From: Anaerolineaceae bacterium
Lineage (GTDB): Bacteria; Chloroflexota; Anaerolineae; Anaerolineales; Anaerolineaceae
Length of the DNA stretch: 64,000 nucleotides
Reading direction: 5' to 3'
Assembly (NCBI GenBank): GCA_017417055.1
Contig: JAFPZX010000072.1
Location: 41,854 to 105,853 of the forward strand
The notes under the pieces were generated by a model, which saw only the letters and a program-made list of their open reading frames with translations, searched no databases and was not told where the DNA came from. Made by a program: the position numbers and the translations under genes. Positions 26,201 through 33,549 of the stretch are shown here, in pieces. How positions within the stretch are numbered: position 1 is the stretch's first letter; the number at the start of each line of letters is the position of its first letter.

Positions 26201-29200
26201 CCGCCAGGCTGTACCCCCGGGGTGCTTTGACCTCGTGCACGGTATATTTCACACCGATCGAAAGGCCCTCAAAAATCACATCGCCCCGGGCCGGGTCATA
26301 CGTCTGTTCCGTGCCGAATGGTTTGCCGCTGAGCGTCTCAAAGATGGAGACGACCGCACCGCCGATCTCATATCCATCCTCATCCACCTTGCGGATGCGC
26401 ACGGTAGTCGGTTCCCATTGGGCATAGAGGGTGACAATTCCGTCTCCCGGCAGGTTCCGGACGGACATTTCATCCCAATACCATGCCCCGCCGCTCTGGG
26501 TCTTCGGATCCTGTACCGTGTTCCAGCCGGAAAAGATATACCCCTCACGAGTGAAACTGTTCTTTAGCAGGGCCTGTTCCGCACCGTTATAAATAAAGAA
26601 TTGACTAACATTCAATGGCCCCTGCGCGTCCGAGGCATTTTTGTCAAAGCTCACGGCATATATCCATTTGGCATAGAAGGTCTTGTCTCCGGTATCGCTT
26701 GTGGAAATCAGTTCCACGGGATCACCGGAAAAATCGACATTCTCATACCAGCCGCCGAAGCTATAATGATCCCAGGCAACATCTGTCGGCAGCGCCGCAC
26801 CGATGCCGTAGGTGTACTGCGTGACATCACCGCTGTTGATCGTCCCGCCGTAGGTTTCAAGCATGACAGCATACGTATTTACTTCCCACTGTGCGGTGAG
26901 GATGACGCTGCCCGCAGGCTTGTATTGGGCGAGGAGCGTCTTGAAGTCCGCATCTGCCGCGTATTCATTGCCTTTCTCGTCTTTCCAGCCGGTGAAGCTG
27001 TATCCGGTTTTCGTCAGGCTGCCCCGGTCCGGGACTGTTGGATCAGCTGTGGTATCGGTAGGATCAATGTTTAAAGCATCCGGGAGGTCACCTTCCGCGC
27101 CGCCCGCGTCATAGCTGATTTGGTAACCGAAGACGATCGCCTTTTTCGTGGTATTCAGGAATTTGGCATAGCCTTCATCACTGCTGAAAACCGCCAGATC
27201 ATCTTCCGTGGGAGCCTTACTTCTGCTGCCCCGTGCCGCGACGCCGGCGCCGCTCTCCAGCGTGACGCCGATGGAGCTTCCTGCTGCCGGTGTTTCATAT
27301 ATGCTAATGCCGGAACCTTCATGCAGATAAATGCCGCGGCTGCTTTCTGCGGAGCCCCGGCTGACGATGATCGGATTTCCATTGGAAATAAAGACAAATG
27401 AGTTCTCGAATGCTTCAATCGCGTATTGTCCATTGCCGCTGATCGTGCCGCCAAGCAGATTAAAAACACTAGTATCATCAAGCGTCACGCCATTCCCGGA
27501 TGCCCCGCTGATCTCACCGCCGGACATCGAACAAAGGGTATGACAAATCACGCCGGTCGTTCCGCCGCTGATCTTGCCGCCGGACATCGTAAATTGTCCT
27601 AAGGAATTCACGTTGGTCGTTCCGCCGCTGATCTCGCCGCCATGCATAGTAAAATTGCCATTGACCCTAACGTTGGTGGCTCCGCCGCTGATTTTGCCGC
27701 CATACATGGTGAGCACATTCGGGTCTCCTCCCCTAATATTTATCACATTTTCACATCCGCCCGCTTCACAAATGATCTCGCCGCTTCCCGCGGTATCCTT
27801 CAGTGTGAGTCGTCCATAACTATTTTCACCGCCAACATTCTTTCGATAAATCTGGATCAGGTCGCCGGAGGACGAAGCGGGGCTGCCGCTGATAGTCTTC
27901 CCGTTCAGGTCCAACGTTATGTCTTCCTGCCAGGCCAGGATGGGGAAGGTGTCTGTGGAAGCGCTGATGTTGTCCAGGAGCAGGATCGTATCGTTTGGTT
28001 GAGCCGCGTCCATTGCATCCTGGAGACGGGCATATCTGTTTGTGACGCCGCCCGATGTGATGCTGGCGACAGCTCTTCCCAGCTCTGCTTCCCCCGCGGC
28101 GGTCAGGCGTACGGCGTAGTGGGGGGCGTCGTCGCTGCTGAAATTGGCGGACGTTCCCCGGTTATTCAATCCATCGGTGAAGACGCCGGGCTTCGCCATC
28201 GAGATGCCGAGTATCGCGGATGGGCTCAGTGGTCCGGTGACGTTGATGCGGAGGTCGTTGACGCCATTTAAAATACGAACATTAGCATCGCCATTTTCGG
28301 TAACGCTTGGGTGAGTAGCCCCGTCAGCGGGCGCGTCAGAGAGATTCAGCACTCCGTTGCCATAACTAATACCGTAATGTGTGTTTCCCGTGATGGTTCC
28401 GCCGCTGAGGTTTAAGGTTCCACTGATATTTCTTTCACCTATCCCGATTCCGTTTTGATTTCCTTTGATAACACCGCCGTTCATTGTCACTGTACCGGAC
28501 ACAGCATGGATGCCATAAGATCTATGTCCGCTGATTTCACCGCCACTGATCTCTGCTGTAGAACCTTCCCAAATATCAACCCCAATACTGCATTTTATGA
28601 TTTTCCCGCCCGTCATCGTAAAACTGTCCTGATTTTGAAGAGCAACACCGCGCCGACCTCCGGTAATTGTGCCGCCGGACATAGAAAAGCTTCCATTGTT
28701 TTGAACCCGAACGATAGCAGAATCGGTGGATGTTGTGAGTGTTCCTCCTTCAAAATGAAACGATCCGCCGTTCACTTCTATTGGCCAGGTAATAAATGTG
28801 ATTACACCGCTGTTTTTCGTATCTTTCACCGTCAGCGTAACACCGGAATTGATTCTAAACTGGCAGCCTGTGACATTATGCCCATTGAGGTCCAGTGTGA
28901 CGCCGCCCGAAGGAACTATCCAGATGCCGCCGCCGCCAATCGTAACATCTGTGGTTAAATAGTACGTTCCCGCGGCGTTCGGCAGTGTAATAGAATCACT
29001 CCAGGCCGTGCCCGTCTGTGCCAGAGCGGAGCCCCGTGTCCCGCACATCACCCCCGCCGCGGCCAGCATGATCAAAAAGAACAGCACACCTGGTCTGCCT
29101 TTTTGCTGCCGCGCAGCCGGCACAAAAAGACTGCACAGTCGTGCGCCCCCACGCTTTCGGAGATCCCAATACCGCAGCTTTCTGACAGTAAATCCCGCGG

Positions 29201-29399
29201 GATTTTCCTCCGAACTGCTCAGACGCATGAGATTGTCTTTCATCCATAACACGGCGTCCGGTTCTATTCGGCTTTCCGCCCGGTCGAGCTTCGCCCGATA
29301 TCGAATCAGATAAATTGTCAGAATGATGGAAAAAAGGGTCATCGCGGCAAAACCGCCGTTGATTACAAAATCATCTGTCAGAGGGGGTAATACAGCCAT
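20262..29399 (-). CDS. Giant secreted repeat protein, about 3,045 aa
   Basis: The start at 29399 (MAVLPPL) has AAAGGTG 8 bases upstream; 50 more codons are open but lack a ribosome site. Residues about 10-36 form a membrane helix. Residues about 103-125 form a second hydrophobic stretch ending in an AxA-type site (SALAQTG), which looks like the real signal peptide. Residues about 130-750 are right-handed beta-helix rungs with 'SMSGG.I' motifs. Next come three InlB-B/Flg_new-like repeats, two SpaA-like prealbumin domains ('VRIRKVDEDGYEIGGAVVSI' region) and then 22 InlB-like repeats of about 70 residues. The final 330 residues are a separate domain with four Cys and no LPxTG motif or anchor helix. 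It is probably a very long adhesin or fibre. Codons 86-105 are formed by an H3 hairpin element. Confidence 0.85.
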   Translation of the reverse strand: MAVLPPLTDDFVINGGFAAMTLFSIILTIYLIRYRAKLDRAESRIEPDAVLWMKDNLMRLSSSEENPAGFTVRKLRYWDLRKRGGARLCSLFVPAARQQKGRPGVLFFLIMLAAAGVMCGTRGSALAQTGTAWSDSITLPNAAGTYYLTTDVTIGGGGIWIVPSGGVTLDLNGHNVTGCQFRINSGVTLTVKDTKNSGVITFITWPIEVNGGSFHFEGGTLTTSTDSAIVRVQNNGSFSMSGGTITGGRRGVALQNQDSFTMTGGKIIKCSIGVDIWEGSTAEISGGEISGHRSYGIHAVSGTVTMNGGVIKGNQNGIGIGERNISGTLNLSGGTITGNTHYGISYGNGVLNLSDAPADGATHPSVTENGDANVRILNGVNDLRINVTGPLSPSAILGISMAKPGVFTDGLNNRGTSANFSSDDAPHYAVRLTAAGEAELGRAVASITSGGVTNRYARLQDAMDAAQPNDTILLLDNISASTDTFPILAWQEDITLDLNGKTISGSPASSSGDLIQIYRKNVGGENSYGRLTLKDTAGSGEIICEAGGCENVINIRGGDPNVLTMYGGKISGGATNVRVNGNFTMHGGEISGGTTNVNSLGQFTMSGGKISGGTTGVICHTLCSMSGGEISGASGNGVTLDDTSVFNLLGGTISGNGQYAIEAFENSFVFISNGNPIIVSRGSAESSRGIYLHEGSGISIYETPAAGSSIGVTLESGAGVAARGSRSKAPTEDDLAVFSSDEGYAKFLNTTKKAIVFGYQISYDAGGAEGDLPDALNIDPTDTTADPTVPDRGSLTKTGYSFTGWKDEKGNEYAADADFKTLLAQYKPAGSVILTAQWEVNTYAVMLETYGGTINSGDVTQYTYGIGAALPTDVAWDHYSFGGWYENVDFSGDPVELISTSDTGDKTFYAKWIYAVSFDKNASDAQGPLNVSQFFIYNGAEQALLKNSFTREGYIFSGWNTVQDPKTQSGGAWYWDEMSVRNLPGDGIVTLYAQWEPTTVRIRKVDEDGYEIGGAVVSIFETLSGKPFGTEQTYDPARGDVIFEGLSIGVKYTVHEVKAPRGYSLAEDKTFVLDEYGFIDLFSADTTVKLIDGIIFLENEPTKVYVRKTDSQSGARLADAQLQLLNTQDGTVSWTSSGTDDREFSGLATGEEYTLHEAAAPSASYNAADDAVFVLDADVSIDPDLTTADYTMEGNNIILLVENVRLYTITFVNEDDSVLESEKWAYGSTPHYTGTLPEKPADVSHSYTFAGWSPHITTVTGDATYKATYTSELNNYTVRFVDEDGTELQTASYHYGTPAADIALPADPTKTSTAQYDYRFAGWTPDIAAVTGNAEYRASYTPVLRQYTVTFVNEDNSVLESGTWDYGATPHYTGTLPEKPADVSHSYTFAGWDPAVMTVTGDATYKAKYDQTVNTYLVTFVDEDGTELQSDRYAYGTPAADIAQPANPTKTSDAQYTYSFAGWTPAIAEVTGDATYRATYDAVLRQYTVTFLDDDGTELGRDLYPYGTLAADIVRPQDPEKTSDAQYHYTFAGWTPTFANVTGNAVYRASYDAVLRQYTVRFVNEDNTELQSGLWDYGATPVYHGDVPTKPADVSHTYHFAGWDPEIVTVTGDATYTAAYSQTENLYTVTFVDEDGTVLKEATEYPYGTKAADIAEPDDPVKTSTAQYDYTFAGWTPAITDVTGDVTYRATYNAVLRQYTVRFVNEDHTELQSGLWDYGAMPVYHGEVPTKPADVSHSYHFAGWDPEIVTVTGDAVYTAVYSQTENLYKITFVDEDGTVLKETEEYPYGTKAADIAEPDDPVKASTAQYDYTFAGWTPDIVDVTGDATYRATYTAVLRQYTVRFINDDGTTLQSGLWNYGVTPVYHGEVPTKRADVSHSYHFAGWSPAITPVTRNTVYTAAYSQTENLYKVTFVDEDGTVLKEATEYPYGTKAADIVKPDDPVKASTAQYDYTFAGWDPAIADVTEDAVYTAAYTAVLRQYTITFLNEDNTVLQSGLWDYGATPVYHGITPSKPADVSHTYHFAGWDPAITAVTGDATYTAAYSQTENLYTVTFVDEDGTVLKAAEEYPYGTLAADIVKPDDPVKASTLKDDYIFAGWSPDIADVTDDAVYTAAYTAVLRQYTVRFVNIDGSTLQSGLWNYGATPVYHGEVPTKPADASYSYHFTGWNPAITAVTGDATYTAAYSQTENLYTVTFVDEDGTVLKEATQYPYGTKAVNIAKPDDPVKPSTAQYEYTFTGWDPAIADVTADAVYTAAYSAALRRYTITFVNEDNTVLQSGLLDYGAMPVYHGEVPAKPADVSHSYHFAGWDPEIVSVTGDAVYTAVYSQTENLYTVTFVDEDGTVLKEAVEYPYGTKAADIAEPDDPVKPSTAQYDYIFAGWTPSIADVTADAVYTATYTAVLRQYTVTFLNEDGTVLKEAAEYPYGTQAADIVTPDDPVKASTVQYDYIFAGWTPSIADVSEDAVYTAAYTAVLRQYTVTFLNEDYTELQSGLWDYGAMPVYHGEVPAKPADVSHSYHFAGWDPAITAVTGDTFYIATYSQAENLYTVTFVDEDGTVLKEAVEYPYGTLAADIAEPDDPMKPSTAQYDYIFAGWAPDIADVTADAVYTATYKAFLRQYTVRFVNEDGTELESVMWDYGEIPVYTGKTPVKEGESGVVYTFIGWTDGTTDYGLSDSLPAVTGDVTYTARFTSEMLAFTVTWLNWNFVELETDENVPYGTRPSYDGETPTREDADGLVYTFAGWTDGMVDYGPSDPLPAVTADVTYTARFTSETNIYHVLVTSDENGTAYAIPSEGPTGTEVTLFATPNVNCQFVRWEVIKGEVTVNDNKFVIMHSDVEIQAVFEAIENPFVMDVTINNIMGNGSKGAPKDISTTHMDPTVILMSVLHETSGKFNDGITVHPGEFQIKTTVTFANEVPDISSALYEVLVEGLPKLVSSAGKDDNKYLLTYNAWINNEGGITINLIWTDKYYVPFDEVYVFPLPEDEIGAYKMDPWGKKEYLIFHTYEICMRWLGSDELCSGYERCFHKELPYIYDKNKIRYGYDWAQP
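21085..25790 (-). repeat. 22 coding repeats, alternating A and B types
   Basis: Each unit is about 69-79 codons. Type A has 'LQSGLWDYGATPVYHGEVP' and 'SHSYHFAGWDP'. Type B has 'LKEATEYPYGTKAADIAEP' and 'STAQYDYTFAGWTP'. They mostly alternate A-B, giving a higher-order unit of about 423 bases. Two places break the pattern with consecutive B units (units 4-5 and 17-18). The last two units are a third, longer variant. Confidence 0.9.
29083..29144 (-). repeat. Nested hairpin element, family H3, copy 4, inside a coding region
   Basis: Very similar to the intergenic copy at 18235 (TTTTTG / CAAAAA stem, GCAGTC and GGCAGACC ends). Here it is translated in frame between the first membrane helix and the signal-like segment of the giant protein, as 'ARLCSLFVPAARQQKGRPG'. 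Confidence 0.85.
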
Positions 29400-29688
29400 T
29401 CTATATACACCTTTCATTTCATAAGCTTGATCCGCCTGTATGACGCATGACGCATGATGCATGACGTAAGCATCAGTCCCGTCTGCACACCACAAATCGT
29501 AGATATACCATCGATGAGCACATGCTTCGGGATCTTCCCTGATACCCATACAAATCAGCTAATCCAGAGATTATTCGTCTCATGGCCCTATATTATACCA
29601 CACTTTTAAAATCTTAAAGAAATATTGTCCTGATTCCGTGCCGGGGACACTTCTCCCGAATAAGTGGTTGAATGAGGGATCGGAATGA

Positions 29689-29714
29689 GGGGTCGGACCT
29701 TCAGGTCCGACCCC
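29689..29714. repeat. Perfect hairpin GGGGTCGGACCT / AGGTCCGACCCC
   Basis: A 12-bp perfect palindrome with a 2-base centre. A decayed relative lies at 37597-37622 (GGGGTCGAACCTTCAGGTTCG). Confidence 0.8.
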
Positions 29715-29743
29715 GCCATCCCCTGTGATCTGCATAAAGTGTG

Positions 29744-29781
29744 GAATAAAAAAAGAGACTGCGCCAAAAAGGAACAGTCTC
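29744..29781 (-). terminator. Intrinsic terminator of the Rpn-type gene
   Basis: On the minus strand GAGACTG / CAGTCTC pair around a 13-base loop, followed by a run of T. A half copy of the same hairpin (AAAAAAGAGACTGCGC) lies at 30924-30939. Confidence 0.8.
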
Positions 29782-29805
29782 CGAATTCTCTGTGTTATAG
29801 AAAAA

Positions 29806-30663
29806 TCAGGCGATCTGGAATTCCTGAAACAGCTGATCCCGGAATTCAGAATCATCAACAGCACGATTCAGGTCTTCTGTTCTTCCCTGTTTCAGCAGAA
29901 TTTTCATGAGTTTCCCCATCCGGTTTTCACCCTTTTCTTCACTTGTCTTAATTACTTTATCGAGCCATTCAGACATATTGCTCACCTTCCCTTTCACGAT
30001 ATCTTCATTGAGATTATCCTCAAAACGTTTTTCTTTATCCATCACATTCAGCAATTGGAGCACCTCTTGAATATGCTGAACAACTTCATTCCCGGGATTA
30101 TATTCTCCCTTTTCTCTCATCTGGACAAAATAATCTGCCACCACCCTGAAATCGCTTTTGAACAGATTGACCTGTTCACGGGTCAGATACGCGATTTCGA
30201 ACAGGTTGATTCTCATATCATTGACATAAGGACGCAGCTCTTCCGGGATATCCAGTGTTTCATATAAAGTCTTCGGTTGATTCCAACGCCCTTTGTATCC
30301 AAAATACAGAACAATCGTAATTACAGGATATGGCTTTTCCCCTGTCCGCAGGTTGTTTATCTGAACCCGGTATTCTGTACCGTCATACCCCGCAACCCGC
30401 AGGACCATATAGGGATCCTGATCCGTCTGGTTTTCCATTCCGATACAGGCGATTCGGATATTATGCTTCTTCCAGCGTTTCACAACATCCCGTTCCAGCT
30501 CACGGATTTTTCCATCTGCTTTATAGAAGGAATGCGGGTTCCGGTCCTCCAGATCTTTAGGATCAACGACCTGTTTTCCGTTGAAGAGAAGCGCATTGAG
30601 AATATCTGCGAATACATCGTTATACGATTCCAACGTTTTTTCCGTGATATCTTTTTCTCCCAT
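29806..30663 (-). CDS. Rpn-type recombination-promoting nuclease / transposase-like, 285 aa
   Basis: The N-terminal part (residues about 12-160) is a PD-(D/E)XK-type fold seen in the Rpn family, with 'NDVFADILNALLFNGKQVVD', 'GKIRELERDVVKRWKK', 'ACIGMENQTDQDPYMVLRV' and 'YRVQINNLRTGEKPYPVITI'. In this subgroup the acidic and QxxN-like residues correspond to E88/Q91 and the later Gln. The C-terminal part is helical and charged. Rpn proteins promote RecA-independent recombination and are common in gut clostridia. AAGGAG lies 6 bases before the ATG and the gene has its own terminator. The Met-rich end ('NRMGKLMKILLKQGRTEDL') is the usual C-terminal tail. Confidence 0.8.
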   Translation of the reverse strand: MGEKDITEKTLESYNDVFADILNALLFNGKQVVDPKDLEDRNPHSFYKADGKIRELERDVVKRWKKHNIRIACIGMENQTDQDPYMVLRVAGYDGTEYRVQINNLRTGEKPYPVITIVLYFGYKGRWNQPKTLYETLDIPEELRPYVNDMRINLFEIAYLTREQVNLFKSDFRVVADYFVQMREKGEYNPGNEVVQHIQEVLQLLNVMDKEKRFEDNLNEDIVKGKVSNMSEWLDKVIKTSEEKGENRMGKLMKILLKQGRTEDLNRAVDDSEFRDQLFQEFQIA

Positions 30664-30749
30664 TCGTACTCCTTTTGTCCAACAGGTATATTTCTATTAT
30701 ACACAATTATACACTTTTTGAAATCAGAAGTTTTTGATAAAAATATGAT

Positions 30750-30851
30750 ATAACAGAAATAGCCGCCTCCATTTTGACCTGATGAGCGGCTATTTTCATA
30801 TATAGTATCAGAGGTCAGTCCGTTGCCGGTGACACCCTTTTTTCTGTTTCT
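30750..30851 (-). ncRNA. Small RNA 2, second copy of the conserved core
   Basis: On the minus strand the transcript would start near 30851. It contains AGGGTGTCACCGGCAACGG and CTGACCT and ends in a stem AAATAGCCGC / GCGGCTATTT. Core and terminator match small RNA 1. The opposite strand has no small membrane-peptide reading frame upstream of the terminator, so any toxin partner is missing. Confidence 0.65.
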
Positions 30852-30857
30852 GTCTTT

Positions 30858-30886
30858 ATGATAACATAAATTTTTCCACCTGTCAA
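30858..30886 (-). promoter_or_regulatory. Promoter of small RNA 2
   Basis: On the minus strand TTGACA (30881-30886), 17 bases, TATCAT (30858-30863). Confidence 0.8.
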
Positions 30887-30960
30887 AAGACACGAAAACT
30901 GTTATTCGTGTGCAATTAAGAATAAAAAAGAGACTGCGCGTTACAATTCATGTACCTGCC

Positions 30961-30989
30961 GGGGACTGTCCCTTTATGGGACTATCCCC
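30961..30989. repeat. H1 palindromic repeat
   Basis: GGGGACTGTCCC...GGGACTATCCCC, a 29-base imperfect palindrome of the same family as 10565 and 18825. Confidence 0.8.
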
Positions 30990-31020
30990 GAAATTTCAGT
31001 GCTATATAAAAATCAATAGA

Positions 31021-31068
31021 TTATTCTAATTTTATCTCAAAATTCTCTAACGCATGGAAAATATTCAT
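31021..31068 (-). pseudogene. 3' remnant of a ParE-type toxin gene
   Basis: The minus strand encodes MNIFHALENFEIKLE and a stop. This matches the last 15 residues (MNIFHALENFETKLD) of the complete toxin at 32767. Nothing upstream continues the frame, so only the tail of a second toxin copy survives. The 5' part is replaced by an AT-rich stretch. Confidence 0.8.
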
Positions 31069-31241
31069 GAAATAGTGAATACTATAGTATAATAAGCTCA
31101 TAAAATAGTGTTAAAGTGTATTAAATTCGCTCATGTTTTATGAAATGACTGATTCACGTCTGAGAAAAGCGGGATACATTTCGCGCAGCCACCACCCCAA
31201 TACCGGAATGAATCAGTCCATCCGCAGGAAAGAAGGTCGGC

Positions 31242-32612
31242 ATGTACATTCATCGAAAGACAGATGATTTTCTGGAACAATGGAAACAACGGGAGGACCG
31301 GAAACCTCTGGTCATCAAAGGCTGCCGTCAGGTTGGGAAAACCGAGACGATCCGTCATTTCGCGGCATCTCACTACGAAAGCGTGATCGAAATCAATTTT
31401 ATCGAAGAAGAGCAATACCGGACAATCATCGAAGACGACGGATACAGCGCCGCCAACATTATCAGGAACATTTCCAGGATCGACCCGCGGAAAAGGTTTA
31501 TTGAAAACAAAACACTGATATTCTTTGACGAACTGCAGGCTTTTCCGAAAATTGCCACCTCGCTGAAATTTTTCAAACAAGATGGCCGCTTTGATGTGAT
31601 CTGCAGCGGCTCTCTGCTTGGAATTGACTACAACGATATTGAAAGCGTCAGCGTCGGATATAAGGAAGATTATCAGATGTATTCGCTGGATTTTGAAGAA
31701 TTTCTGGAAGCGAAAGGGTACGGGCCGGATATTCGGGAAGAAATGCTGGATCATATGGTTCGGCTGATTCCGTTCAATCAGCTGGAAATGAATATATTCC
31801 ATCGGCTGTTTCTGGATCACTGCATACTCGGCGGCATGCCGGAAGTGGTCCGGAATTACCTGGAACGGGACACCTTTGAAGGATCACTGGATACACAGCG
31901 TCAGATCAATGCCGATTTTGAGGGAGACATCCGCAAATATCTGCATGGGCTGGAACAGACAAAAGTATTGAATGTCTACCGCAATCTGCCCGCCCAGCTC
32001 GCCAGGGAAAACAAAAAGTTTCAGATTTCCAAAGTGGCGCATGGCGCGAAAAACAAGGATTATCTCGGCAGTATTGAATGGCTGCGTGATTCGGGAATCA
32101 TCAATGTCTGTTACTGTCTGAATTTTCCGGAACTGCCGATGAAGGGGAATTACGATGAGAGCAAGTATAAGCTCTATTACGCCGATACCGGCATCCTGGT
32201 TTCCAACCTGGAAGATGAAGCGCAGGAGGATCTGAGGGCAAGGAAAAATCTCGGAGTCTATAAGGGCGCTTTATATGAAAATTTTGTCTCGGAGGGGCTG
32301 AATAAAACCGGATATCCTTTATATTATTTCAAAAAGGGAAACTCTACGCTGGAAATGGATTTCTTCCTCCGTTCCAGAGATTTTTTGATTCCGCTTGAAG
32401 TGAAAGCAGAGGAAAACCGTTCGAAGTCTCTGCAGACGCTGATTTCATCGGCTCACTATCCGGATATCTCTTTTGGGTTCAAGCTCAGTTACGGAAATAT
32501 CGGGTACGGCAGCCGGATTTATTCTTTTCCCTATTTCTGCACATTCCTCCTGAAACGCTTTATCCGAAGGATGGATGAGCTGGACGGGTTTGTGAAAAAC
32601 GCGGCGAAGTAA
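31242..32612 (+). CDS. AAA ATPase with DUF4143 domain, 456 aa
   Basis: Walker A is in 'KPLVIKGCRQVGKTETIRHF' (about residues 22-41) and Walker B in 'KTLIFFDELQAFPK' (about residue 90). The middle contains 'DFEEFLEAKGYGPD' and 'LGGMPEVVRNYLERD', and the C-terminal DUF4143 part has 'LYYADTGILVSNL' and 'LYENFVSEGLNKTGYPLYYF' followed by 'EMDFFL...LIPLEVKA', a nuclease-like strand. Family members are widespread, often single-copy genes near mobile or toxin-antitoxin loci, and their function is poorly defined. The ribosome site is GAAGG. The gene lies alone on the plus strand between the toxin remnant and a complete toxin-antitoxin pair. Confidence 0.88.
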   Translation: MYIHRKTDDFLEQWKQREDRKPLVIKGCRQVGKTETIRHFAASHYESVIEINFIEEEQYRTIIEDDGYSAANIIRNISRIDPRKRFIENKTLIFFDELQAFPKIATSLKFFKQDGRFDVICSGSLLGIDYNDIESVSVGYKEDYQMYSLDFEEFLEAKGYGPDIREEMLDHMVRLIPFNQLEMNIFHRLFLDHCILGGMPEVVRNYLERDTFEGSLDTQRQINADFEGDIRKYLHGLEQTKVLNVYRNLPAQLARENKKFQISKVAHGAKNKDYLGSIEWLRDSGIINVCYCLNFPELPMKGNYDESKYKLYYADTGILVSNLEDEAQEDLRARKNLGVYKGALYENFVSEGLNKTGYPLYYFKKGNSTLEMDFFLRSRDFLIPLEVKAEENRSKSLQTLISSAHYPDISFGFKLSYGNIGYGSRIYSFPYFCTFLLKRFIRRMDELDGFVKNAAK

Positions 32613-32669
32613 AAATGTAAATATTCCCCTGCCCGGCACTCCCTTATGTGCTCATTGTAAATTGAAGTG

Positions 32670-32691
32670 GGACAGGCTCGAGGGCCTGTCC
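32670..32691. repeat. H5 palindrome, left of the ParE locus
   Basis: GGACAGGCTCGAGGGCCTGTCC, preceded by TTGAAGTG. The same unit in the same orientation is at 33485, so the two flank the toxin-antitoxin pair. Confidence 0.75.
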
Positions 32692-32766
32692 TGTATGTGC
32701 TCCGGCCTTCACCACTATTGTGCTTTGCAGATTCTGAATATTTTTTATGAATGTTGAGATAAAATT

Positions 32767-33084
32767 TTAATCTAACTTTGTTTCAAAATTTTCTAATGCA
32801 TGGAAAATATTCATGATCATCACTGTATTCCCATCAATTCGGTAAAGAATAAAATAATCATGTTCTCTGAAATTTATTCGTTTTAATTTTCTCGATTTCA
32901 GAATTTCACTGTCCGGTTCTTTGATGCTGCCGGCAATTGACTCGAGCATGGCCCGAGTCTTATGAAAATCATCCATGACACCTGCCGCAGCCTGAGGATT
33001 TTTCTTAATATTTACAAGATAGGAAATACGGTTTTTCAAGTCCGCTCTTGCCCGCGGGGACATACGAACCTTATAGGATTTCAC
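32767..33084 (-). CDS. RelE/ParE-family toxin, 105 aa
   Basis: The fold pattern is typical of ParE/RelE: 'YKVRMSPRARADLKNRISYL' N-terminal strand-helix, 'LKRINFREHDYFILYRIDGN' central strands and 'VMIMNIFHALENFE' at the end, with the usual Arg and Tyr residues. ParE toxins act on DNA gyrase while RelE toxins cut mRNA on the ribosome, and the target here is not clear. Its ATG overlaps the antitoxin stop by 4 bases (ATGA), so translation is coupled. A 15-codon remnant of a sister gene lies at 31021. Confidence 0.88.
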   Translation of the reverse strand: MKSYKVRMSPRARADLKNRISYLVNIKKNPQAAAGVMDDFHKTRAMLESIAGSIKEPDSEILKSRKLKRINFREHDYFILYRIDGNTVMIMNIFHALENFETKLD

Positions 33085-33344
33085 AGCCCAAACTCCCGGA
33101 TAATTTCCTTTTCAACTTCTTCCGCATCATAGGAAAAACCCGCATCGACCTGCGCAATTGCTTCATCGATCCGAGAAATGATTTCTGCTTCAGAAAGCGG
33201 CTGATAATAATTATCATCTTTTGAAGCAATAGATTTAATGACGGATTGTACAATTTCCAGTTCCTGAAGATTCAGCTTGCGGAGCATATCAAATGTTTCT
33301 TCCAATAAAGAACCTTTTCTCATATCTGATTTTGTGTTGATCAT
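33081..33344 (-). CDS. Antitoxin partner of the RelE/ParE toxin, 87 aa
   Basis: The start is set at MINTKSD (33344) by GGAGGTGG 6 bases upstream; an upstream ATG at 33419 lacks a site. Residues about 10-50 contain helices ('LLEETFDMLRKLNLQELEIV') and the rest is acidic ('SEAEIISRIDEAIAQVDAGF'), as expected for an antitoxin that wraps the basic toxin. It comes first in the operon, as is usual. The family name is not certain; the call depends on size, acidity and coupling to the toxin gene. Confidence 0.82.
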   Translation of the reverse strand: MINTKSDMRKGSLLEETFDMLRKLNLQELEIVQSVIKSIASKDDNYYQPLSEAEIISRIDEAIAQVDAGFSYDAEEVEKEIIREFGL

Positions 33345-33484
33345 TGAAACCCACCTCCAATCTCTTGTACAATTTATAACATTATACTCCCAAAAAGAAA
33401 TCAGGTAACTGTCCAGCATGTTCCCCCAATAGAGACGCAGAACGTGTGAGGACAGCCCTGCATGTGATTATTGCGACATGAAGT

Positions 33485-33508
33485 GGGACAGGCCCGGAGG
33501 CCTGTCCC
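33485..33508. repeat. H5 palindrome, right of the ParE locus
   Basis: GGGACAGGCCCGGAGGCCTGTC plus CC, preceded by ATGAAGT, as at 32670. Confidence 0.75.
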
Positions 33509-33549
33509 ACATAAACTTCGGGTTGCGCCTCATGCGCTTCACTACCCTC

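Noticed and set aside
29400-29549. 50 extra codons ahead of the giant protein
   Set aside because: They include the drifting ATGACGC repeats and have no ribosome site, while AAAGGTG marks the start at 29399.
29689-29714. tRNA-like TTCAGGTTCG / TTCAGGTCCG loop
   Set aside because: It is only a simple palindrome; no cloverleaf arms or acceptor stem can be formed. No tRNA gene was found anywhere in the window.
30480-30893. 137-codon minus-strand frame overlapping small RNA 2
   Set aside because: It runs through the RNA promoter, core and terminator stem and then into the Rpn gene in another frame.
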